From contig CM077115.1 in NCBI GenBank assembly GCA_039619475.1, positions 595,411,643 to 595,475,642 on the forward strand: a stretch of 64,000 nt of DNA, read 5' to 3'. Positions 56,601-64,000 of the stretch are shown here, in pieces. Under the pieces are notes generated by a model that saw nothing but the letters and a program-made list of their open reading frames with translations, searched no databases and was not told the origin of the DNA. This stretch comes from Icerya purchasi. Lineage: Eukaryota > Arthropoda > Insecta > Hemiptera > Monophlebidae. The position numbers and the translations under genes are program-made. Within the stretch, counting starts at the first letter, position 1; each line of letters begins with the position of its first letter.

Positions 56601-57369
56601 TTGTTCTGTAGCGGTCGACTGACAAAGAAAGTGCTTTAAATTGTAATTAGAATATCAAATTTCAGATAACCTATCGATATATTTCAACTTTCGCTTACCG
56701 TATTGATTTTCTTTTTAACCCGCATACTAAAGTCTCCAAAAAGAATTAAATGCAATATATTCCTGTCACATATATTACACTGCTAGCGGTTTCAGTTTTT
56801 TTGATATTTTAATCTAAACACCATTTTTTTAATTGACCTATTGGCGTACTTTTTTTTTCAAAAAAAAAATAGTATATGTAAACGCTGCAGACTATATGAA
56901 AATTTACAAAGTAATACAGTTTAAAGTCCGACAGAACGGGCCGCGAAGCAGCCTGCGAGACCGATTCCCTAGTATATATGTATATATATATTTGTTTACT
57001 GTAATCATGAATGTAGAATGAATATGTGTTAATGATACAATAGTTTCCCAATATGTAAAATACTTAGATAGGGATGGTGCATGTTTGTTTTCGTTTCTAT
57101 CTTATTTATTGTATAATGATGAATTATTAGGAGTATTGTACAATATGTTTGTAAAAACTGGAAGAATAGTATGAAATATATGATATATCCGTCAACAGTT
57201 TTCCCAACATGTATATAGAATTCCGCATTTTCCTTCTGTTTGTATTTAATTTTCAGTATTTCAAAGTAACAGTTAAGATAAATAAATATGCACAATGTAA
57301 ATTAAATGCAATCTTACTTATGTGTAATTACCTTATCTTTATTGCTTAAAATTGTTTTCGCATATTTCG
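56601..57369. other. Stretch between the two blocks
   Basis: AT-rich. A short piece at 56695-56745 (TATTGATTTTCTTTTTAACC, CATACTAAAGTCTCC) is the end of a 330-bp unit standing alone. Nothing else recognised. Confidence 0.5.
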
Positions 57370-57396
57370 TATATAAATGCTTCTTTTAACATCAGT
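57370..57396 (+). promoter_or_regulatory. Candidate core promoter: TATA box and TCAGT initiator
   Basis: TATATAAAT at 57370 and TCAGT at 57392-57396, the arthropod initiator consensus, about 22-24 bases apart, slightly closer than the usual spacing. They precede the signal-peptide-like exon at 57460 by some 65 bases. Confidence 0.4.
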
Positions 57397-57459
57397 CTTC
57401 ATCAACTTGTTAAAAGATACAGTTTCTTCTTGGTGAAAAGGCATTTTTTAAAATCAAAG

Positions 57460-57510
57460 ATGAAGGAAATTTTATTTTTGGTTTGCTGTTTCTTTTCTTT
57501 AAATGATGGG
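57460..57510 (+). CDS. Candidate first exon: signal peptide
   Basis: ATG at 57460, 17 codons MKEILFLVCCFFSLNDG, then GTAAGT at 57511. A lysine/glutamate start, a hydrophobic core (ILFLVCCFF) and a small-residue end are as in a secretory signal. The junction is phase 0. The presumed intron would begin with the duplicated block 2; no partner exon is seen inside the window. Confidence 0.4.
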
Positions 57511-57649
57511 GTAAGTTTTTGGAACATAATTTAACATTTACACCTGTATATCTATTATATAAAGCTGCAAGAAAAAAAATCGTAAAGACCGTTCTATAGT
57601 AGCTAGAAAGTTAATTTTTTTTTCAATCAACGTATTTTCTTCGTCACAT

Positions 57650-59340
57650 CATAAGAAATTATAAGACCCTTAACATTTTAAAATTAAAGGGCCCAAATTT
57701 CAAAAAATGTGAAAATCAAGTTTTAAAAAACAAATTTTTAAAAAATTCCGCAGCCGGTTCTATATAAGTTATGGTAATAATTTTTTTTTAAATCTGCACA
57801 CTATGGTCTCCAGAATACAGGAAAAATAAAAAACCCGAAAAACTTTGATATTTAGAGACCAAAGTTTATGAAAATTCCCGCTTAAAGCGATAACCCCGGA
57901 AACTAAAAAAAAGTCCACAGCCCTTTCCATGGTAGCTGAAGGGTCAATCTTTTTTTTAAATGATGTATTTCAATCGTTAGAATATAGGAAAAATACGAAA
58001 CCCCCAAATTTTGAAATCAAAGGACCCAATTTTTGAAAAATGTGAAAATCAAGTTTTAAGCAAAAAATTTTTAAAAAATTCCACAGCCGGTTCTATATGA
58101 CTAATAGTATTAATTTTTATTTTAATTTGCATACTGTGGTCTCCAGAATACGGGGGAAATATAAAATTAGAAAAATTTTGATATTTAGTGACCAAAATAT
58201 GGAAAAATACGCGCCTTAAGCGGAAATACTGGAAACTAAAAAAAAGTCCACAGCTCTTTCCATGGTAGCTGGATAATCACTCTTTTTTTTAAATCATGTA
58301 TTTCAACCGCTAGAATATAGGAAAAATACGAAACCTCAAAGATTTTAAAATTCGAGGGCCCAAATGTTTAAAAATGTGAAAATCTAATTTTAAGAAAAAT
58401 TTAAAAGAAAAATTGTACAGCCAGTTCCATATAAGTTACGGTATTGATTTTCTTTTTAACCTGTACACTAAGGTCTTTAAAATAGAGGGAAAATATAAAA
58501 TTCGAAAAATTTTGATATTAAGGACCTAAAATTTTGGAAAATCCGCGCTTAAAGCGGTAAAAAAAGTCTACAGCTTTTCCTATGGTAACTGGAGGGTCAC
58601 TTTTTTTTTTAAATGATGTATTTCAATCGCTAAAATATAGGAAAAACGAGAACCCCAAAATTTTAAAATTAAAGCGCCCAAATTTTGAAAAATGTGAAAA
58701 TCAAGTTTAAAGAAAAAATATTTAAAAAAATTCCACAGCCGGTTCTATATGAGTTATGGTATTGATTTTCGTTTCAACTGCACATTAAGGTCTGCAGAAT
58801 ACAGAAATAATAAAAAACTCGAAAAATATTGATATTTAGGGACTAAAATTTGGAAAAATGCCCGCTTAAAGAGGAGAGACTGGAAACTAAAAAAAAAGTC
58901 CACAACTCTTTCCATGGCAGCTGAAGGGTCATTGTTTTTTTTAAATGATGTATTTCAATCGCCAGAATATAGAAAAAATATGAGACCCCCTAAATTTTGA
59001 AATCAAAGGACCCAAATTTTGAAAAACGTGAAAATTACGTTTCGAGCAACAAATTTTTAAAACATTCCTCAACCGATTTATATGAGTTACGGTATTGATT
59101 TTCTTTTTAATTTGCACACTAAGGTCTCCAGAATACAGGAAAAATAAGAAATTCGAAAAATTTTGATATTTAGGGACCAAAATTTGGGGAGATACACGCT
59201 GAAAGCGGTAAGACTGGAAACTTTAAAAAAGTCCACAGCTCTTTCCATGGTAGCTGGAGGGTCATTTACTTTTTTAAATAATTTAATAGAATCGCTAAAA
59301 TATATTGAAAATATGGGACCCCCAAAATTTAAAAGTCAAA
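57650..59340 (+). repeat. Tandem array of about 330-bp units, array 3
   Basis: Boundary motif GGTCTCCAGAATAC or variant at 57805, 58138, 58472, 58789 and 59123: spacing 333, 334, 317, 334. Units share AAAAGTCCACAGCTCTTTCC, ATGGTAGCTGGAGGGTCA and CCACAGCCGGTTCTATATGA. By eye 80-90% alike, more alike than the units of array 1. Confidence 0.95.
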
Positions 59341-59359
59341 TGGACATGAAAAGTTTGAT

Positions 59360-60356
59360 GGAATTTCTAAATAAAAAATTCAAAGAACCAAAGGAAGAAT
59401 AAATAAATAATAATATAAATCTAAACATCGATAATTTTAAAACTATGCCCCACAAAACGGTCCAAAATGAGGTAGTCATTTTGGAAGAGAAGATGGAGGG
59501 ACTAATACAGGAAAAAATTGTCGATTTAAAAGGAAAGCTTAACGAAGAGAATAGAATTAATGAGAAGATAAGGGAAATCGGTCACATTTGGAATTTGAAG
59601 AAAGTATTCGAAAAACTCATCGTCATGTACTTGGTGATCGACCAACTTGTGCTGAAATTGTGTAAGTGCTCTATACTCCTCCAAATGCCGATCCGAGAAA
59701 AGTTATTATATAGAAAGAAAATTAATTCTGCTTACGAAAGTTTGCAATATCCATTATTATTTCCACATGGTTCAGTTGGTTGGTAAATAGATATGGCAGA
59801 TAATAAAAATAAAAAAATATCTCAGATAAAATATTACAGTTAAATTAGGGCAAGAATATTTTGTTGACATGTGGTGTAAGGTGGAAGAAGAAAAATTACA
59901 GTTTATTAGATTTAATCAAAAAAAAAATGCTACAAACGGCTACTCGAAGTGAAATAGACAAATCTATCGCAGCTATAGGAGTTCCAAAACCAGGAAAAAT
60001 TTACCTTGCAAGCTCATATACACATGTTCCGCACCAATGTTTTTTATTACGATGACGTGTAATCCTAATTGGATAGAAATAAAATTAAATTTAAACGAAA
60101 AGCAATATCATATCAATCATCCATAGATTTGTGTTGTAGGATATTCCAAATAAAATTAAATCATTTATTAAAAGTTTTAAAGTTAGGTGAAATTTTCGGA
60201 CAAATGGTTTATATTTTATACGTAATCGAATTCCAAAAAAGAGGTCTTCCTCATGCTCATGTTTCTTTAGGAGTAAAAAATTCGTCCGTATCTAATGAAG
60301 AGATTAACAATTTTTGTACAAGCCGCAAATCCGAATTCTACTGGGTGATTTTTTAA
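59360..60356 (+). pseudogene. Helitron N-terminal and Rep-domain fragment, copy 2
   Basis: Better preserved than copy 1. First an open part (59445-59786) ending AYESLQYPLLFPHGSVGW, a Helitron N-terminal motif. Then YFVDMWCKVEEEKLQFIRF, KPGKIYLASSYTHVP, ITMTCNPNWIEI (motif 1, TCNPNW), and FGQMVYILYVIEFQKRGLPH followed by AHVSL (HUH motif). Frameshifts and stops separate these. No helicase and no Helitron ends (TC...CTRR) were identified. Confidence 0.8.
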
Positions 60357-60556
60357 AATTTGATTCATTAAGTTTTAACATTTTTGTCCATCTACATTAT
60401 AAAAAATTAAAAAAATATATATATCTCCAGCTGAGCCCTCATAACAGCTACAGCTTTTTTTTTTTTTTTTTAATCAACGTCATTTCATAAAAACATTAGA
60501 AAAACATGAAATATCCAAAATTTTATAATTTAAGAGTACAAAATTTTAAAAAAAGA

Positions 60557-63500
60557 TCACGATCCGGTACCTCTCTATAATTCATTTTTATATTCCTTAA
60601 CTTCTGCTCTTTCTTTATCTTCTCCGCCCTGCCATACGTCATCTTCTGTACATCGCAGTAAGGCTTCTTCACTTTGGTGGAACAAGGAATGCGACACTGC
60701 CTTTAATATCAGTCGCGAAACCTTTAGAACCTTCCGTTGTAACCCTACGACTGAAAATTTTCTCGCTCACAAACGGGCAAATGCGAGAGCTAGGTTTATA
60801 TTGAAATCCACGAAGAAGTCCTCTTGGAAAAATTTCTGTGCCAAGTTCTCTAGAACTACTCCTCTTTCGCAGATTTGGAAAATGGCCAGAGCTTTCAAAT
60901 TCCCATCCTCTTCTCGCCCTTCCACCTTCAGTATCCCCGACGATAGCCTTTTTCCTTTTATTGATTCCGTCGCTTCAGCTTATGTTCCTTCTGTTGATGA
61001 ATTATACTCTTCTTTCCCGGAAAATTCTCCTCCTCACTTCCTAACTTCGGCTTTCAATTTTAATGAATTAAAGTCTGTTCTCTCCAAATCGTCCAGCCCT
61101 ACTCCAGGGCTTGACGGTATACCCTATCTCGCCCTTAAAAACCTTTCTGAACAATCCCTCAGTTTTCTTCTTAGTCTTTTCAATTCCTTCCTTTCAAAGG
61201 GTATAACTCCTTCCTCCTGGAATTCTTTTATCGTAATTCCCATTCCTAAGAAAAATTCTTCCCTACGTCCTATTTCCCTGGCATCCTGTATTAGAAAACT
61301 ATTTGAGGGTATGCTCAACAAGCGCCTTGTTTGGTGGCTAGAGCATAATAATATATTCCCTATTAATATGTTCGGCTTTCGGCCTGGTATTGGCCCTTCT
61401 GATTGTGTTAGTCTTTTCGTTTCCCACATATACAAATCTTTTATCCAAAAACATTTCACCTTAGCTTCCTTTATTGATGTTTCCTCTGCTTTCGATAATG
61501 TTCATCTTCCCACTCTAAGAGATAAAATGACGGCAATTAATATCCCAATTAAATTCTCTTCCCTTATTATCAATCTCATGTCAAATCGTTCTATCCACTT
61601 CTCCTCTCCATCTCTTAATGCTCCAAGAAAGGTTTTCCGAGGTCTTCCTCAGGGTTCCTCCCTCAGTCCTACTCTTTTTAACATCTATACTATCAGTATA
61701 GCTTCTCTTCCTTTAAATTCCTATTCCTTATTCTTTGCGGACGACATTCTCCTGTTTTCCTCGTCTGAGGATGTTTTAGCAGCCTATGAAGCACTCAGTT
61801 CGTCGCTCATTGTGCTGGAACATTCTCTCTCCTTAATTAATCTTTCAATTTCTCCCTCTAAGTCTTCTTATACTATTTTTACCCTCCGTCCCTATAACCC
61901 TGCTTTGGTCAACCTATCCTTAAACAATGTATCTCTTTCCCGTGTTAATTGCTTTTGTTATCTCGGTGTCTTTCTTGATAGTCGTTTGTCCTTCTCTGAA
62001 CACATCAAATATCTTTCTGCTTCCACTATTAAAAGGTTAAACTTGCTGAAAGCCCTGTCGCCAACTAAATGGGGTGGCGATCCCTATATTCTTATTTCCC
62101 TTTACAAATCTATTATCCGTTCCAAATTTGATTATTGTTCTTTTATTTATGGTAGTGCGTCCAAGACACGTCTTTCCAAACTAGATGTAATTCAGAATTC
62201 TTGCCTTCGTCTCTGTCTTGGCGCTCTTAAATCCTCTCCAACCACTGCTATTCTTGCTGAATCCAATTCGTCACCCCTATCCATTCGTAGATCTTATTTA
62301 GGCTATCGTTTCCTTGTTAAACGTCTTCCTCTCGCATCCTCTACCCTTGTTCAGTCTTATCTTTCGATTTATAATAGCTGGCGCTTCACTCCCAGCAAAA
62401 CCCCTATTCTGGCTTTTATTTCACATCGTCTCGGTTCATTTTGGCCGTATATTATCTCGTTCAATAATCTCCCTTATTTTTCCTTCGACTTCGCTGACAT
62501 CTGTCATCCTCCTAAGGTATTTATCCTCCCCTCATTTGCAAAAAATCTCCCCCATGCCGTAATTAAACAGGTATTCTACAGCACTATCAATTCCCTATTT
62601 CCCTCTCATGTTACCATTTACACGGATGGTTCGAGGGGGCCTGGTGGTGTTGGTGCTTCTTTCATCCTTCCTGATTTTAACCTCTCAGAATCTTTTCGAC
62701 TTCCTTATTTCTGTTCCATATTCACAGCCGAGTTGTTGGCTATCCTTCGCTCTATTATTTTCATTTCCTCGAATCAATTTTCCTCTAAGTTTTTAATTAT
62801 TTCTGACTCTTTGAGCGCCCTTCAGGCCATATCCTCTCCCCTTCCTGATCATTCGTGTGACTTTGTTATCCTCCGTATACGTTCACTCATTCACAATCTT
62901 TCCTATCTCCATTCAGTCAATATTGATCTGCTGTGGGTACCTGGCCACTCGGGCATATTTGGCAATGAAGCGGCTGATTCCTTGGCTCGGGCTGCTGTTG
63001 CTTCCTCTCGTCTTTTTTTTAAAAAAATTCCATCCGTTAACCTGCTATCAGTTTGTAAAAGCTTTCATATCCGATTTTGGTCGGATACCTATGTTTCTTC
63101 TTTTTCCAACAGTTGTTCCTTTTACCTGTCAGTCCAGCCTACTCTTCCTTCATATTCATGGTTTCTTTTACATCCCTCCCTTCGTCGTTCTGAAGTTGTT
63201 TCCATTGTTCGTATGCGCTTTGGCCATTCTTTGCTGCCTTCTTCCAGATTTCGTTTCTCCTTGATTTCTTCTCCACACTGTCCTCTCCATCCGGATGATG
63301 CAATTATTTGCGACGCCGATCATGTGTTCTTCCAGTGTTCATCCCTCTCGGTGGAGCGTTCTGCCTTATATTCTTATTTGCTTAAGCTTGGACTTCCTAC
63401 CCCTTATTGTGCATCCTATATCCTGTCCTTTCCTTCCCCACTAATTATTCCTGCTATTTGTTCCTTTTTAGTTAAAATCTCTGATCGAATCAAAATATAA

Positions 63501-63592
63501 CCGACTTCTTTCCTTACCTTTTATTTCTGGGTAAAGGTCCTTGTTTGACGAGCCCAAAAAAAAGAAAAAAAAAAAAAAAAAAAAAAATGTAA
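60557..63592 (+). mobile_element. LINE-B, 3.0-kb copy with intact RT and RNase H
   Basis: Inserted in the partial repeat unit after the Rep fragment. The 5' end is inside ORF2, past the endonuclease; the 3' end is TTTGACGAGCCC and an A-rich tail to about 63588. Comparison with block 1 (56110-56130) shows the uninterrupted target. Target duplication is hidden by the A-rich surroundings. Confidence 0.85.
60558..63500 (+). CDS. LINE-B ORF2: RT, RNase H and C-terminal knuckle, 5'-truncated but open
   Basis: 980 codons without a stop from the truncation point to TAA at 63498-63500. WWNKECDTAFNISRETFRTF and KKSSWKNFC lead to the RT: PGLDGIPYLALK, RPISLASCIRKLFEGML, FGFRPGIGPSDCV, FIDVSSAFDNVH, RGLPQGSSLSPTLFNIYT, LFFADDILLF, FCYLGVFLDSRLSF. 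RNase H (about 62615-63010) has YTDGSRGPGGVG, TAELLAILRS, ISDSLSALQ and WVPGHSGIFGNEAADSLAR, so all catalytic residues are kept. A C/H knuckle at SPHCPLHP..CDADHVFFQC ends it. RNase H after RT places it with the I group. There is no start codon of its own and no endonuclease, so it cannot move by itself. Confidence 0.88.
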   Translation, partial: HDPVPLYNSFLYSLTSALSLSSPPCHTSSSVHRSKASSLWWNKECDTAFNISRETFRTFRCNPTTENFLAHKRANARARFILKSTKKSSWKNFCAKFSRTTPLSQIWKMARAFKFPSSSRPSTFSIPDDSLFPFIDSVASAYVPSVDELYSSFPENSPPHFLTSAFNFNELKSVLSKSSSPTPGLDGIPYLALKNLSEQSLSFLLSLFNSFLSKGITPSSWNSFIVIPIPKKNSSLRPISLASCIRKLFEGMLNKRLVWWLEHNNIFPINMFGFRPGIGPSDCVSLFVSHIYKSFIQKHFTLASFIDVSSAFDNVHLPTLRDKMTAINIPIKFSSLIINLMSNRSIHFSSPSLNAPRKVFRGLPQGSSLSPTLFNIYTISIASLPLNSYSLFFADDILLFSSSEDVLAAYEALSSSLIVLEHSLSLINLSISPSKSSYTIFTLRPYNPALVNLSLNNVSLSRVNCFCYLGVFLDSRLSFSEHIKYLSASTIKRLNLLKALSPTKWGGDPYILISLYKSIIRSKFDYCSFIYGSASKTRLSKLDVIQNSCLRLCLGALKSSPTTAILAESNSSPLSIRRSYLGYRFLVKRLPLASSTLVQSYLSIYNSWRFTPSKTPILAFISHRLGSFWPYIISFNNLPYFSFDFADICHPPKVFILPSFAKNLPHAVIKQVFYSTINSLFPSHVTIYTDGSRGPGGVGASFILPDFNLSESFRLPYFCSIFTAELLAILRSIIFISSNQFSSKFLIISDSLSALQAISSPLPDHSCDFVILRIRSLIHNLSYLHSVNIDLLWVPGHSGIFGNEAADSLARAAVASSRLFFKKIPSVNLLSVCKSFHIRFWSDTYVSSFSNSCSFYLSVQPTLPSYSWFLLHPSLRRSEVVSIVRMRFGHSLLPSSRFRFSLISSPHCPLHPDDAIICDADHVFFQCSSLSVERSALYSYLLKLGLPTPYCASYILSFPSPLIIPAICSFLVKISDRIKI

Positions 63593-64000
63593 CAGAAATT
63601 ATCAATGTTAGTTACAGTGGAAACGCAGCAGAAATTCAAATATATAAACTATGATTATAGAATATTGTGTCCTAGACGTTTCCGTGTGAACAGAGTTAAT
63701 ATAATAATATATTATTTCTGACAACATTTATTTATTTATGTATACTGAAGCAGCGTGCTAAACATAAAAAATTCATTATTGAAATCTATGAACATATATA
63801 GTTTATGAATTTATGAAAAAACATCTGGCTATTGCGAAGAAATTCTTTGTTATTAATGAAACATCAGTTTTTTTTTCTTAAAACTGAATTTCTAATTTCG
63901 TGGTGACCTGATCCTAAGTCAACCGTCATCGCATTGCAGCTGATAATAGTGTTACGTATTGTTTTATATATTATTATTTCTTTTATACTATTCATAAAAC

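Larger units (their letters stand above)
57540..64000 (+). repeat. Duplicated block, copy 2 (runs off the window)
   Basis: Same order as copy 1: start CTGTATATCTATTATATAAA, array 3, Rep fragment, partial unit, then (after a LINE-B insertion) GTGTCCTAGACGTTTCCGTG at 63668 and matching sequence to the window end. It is longer than copy 1 because of two more repeat units, the 59430-59785 part and the LINE. Confidence 0.85.

Overview
The window is AT-rich eukaryotic DNA from an insect, made mostly of transposable-element remains. The evidence is several clades of non-LTR retrotransposons, a mariner transposon, a Penelope-like element, hAT-type MITEs, a tRNA-derived SINE, Helitron Rep fragments, AT-rich introns with GT/AG ends, and no bacterial gene arrangement. 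The mix (PHD-finger CR1-like elements, mariner, Penelope, viral-type PolB relics) would suit Hymenoptera, but that is inference.

Host genes. Four short open segments on the + strand (2990-3068, 4297-4355, 20963-21025, 26968-27399) have splice-like borders and compatible phases. Joined, they would give a 210-residue protein: a signal-peptide-like start, a coiled coil and an unrecognised C-terminal domain with an acidic tail. Decayed copies of exon 2 (near 6170-6212) and exon 4 (24593-24778) lie in the proposed introns. Other exon-like pieces are at 30386-30577, 52491-52581 and 57460-57510; the last follows a TATA/TCAGT promoter-like pair.

Layout. 0-2.3 kb: LINE-A (+) interrupted by LINE-B (-). 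4.3-10.7 kb: duplicated intron segment, PolB relic, LINE fragment, Jockey-like LINE, and a frameshifted uncharacterised gene. 10.8-20.0 kb: a degenerate long-period repeat that received a Penelope-like element (13-bp target duplication, two candidate hammerhead ribozymes) and a 280-bp hAT-type MITE (8-bp duplication). 20.1-20.7 kb: SINE (11-bp duplication) and a second PolB relic. 23.2-26.8 kb: palindrome with 1.45-kb arms carrying an RT fragment. 28.9 kb: second MITE. 30.8-37.0 kb: CR1-like LINE, interrupted in ORF1 by another LINE. 37.2-42 kb: third MITE, possible LTR remnant, short tandem repeats, RT relic. 43.1-44.9 kb: LINE-B copy with an internal deletion. 44.9-47.2 kb: tandem array of about 330-bp units. 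50.0-51.3 kb: complete mariner with an open transposase. 51.6-52.4 kb: MITE-like element with a palindrome.

52.6-64.0 kb is a duplicated block. Each copy carries a run of the 330-bp units ending at Helitron Rep-like coding, then a diverged partial unit, and each was hit by a different LINE (LINE-A with a solo LTR inside it; a nearly intact LINE-B). The units thus appear physically tied to a Helitron relative. No rRNA, CRISPR or intact tRNA gene was seen.
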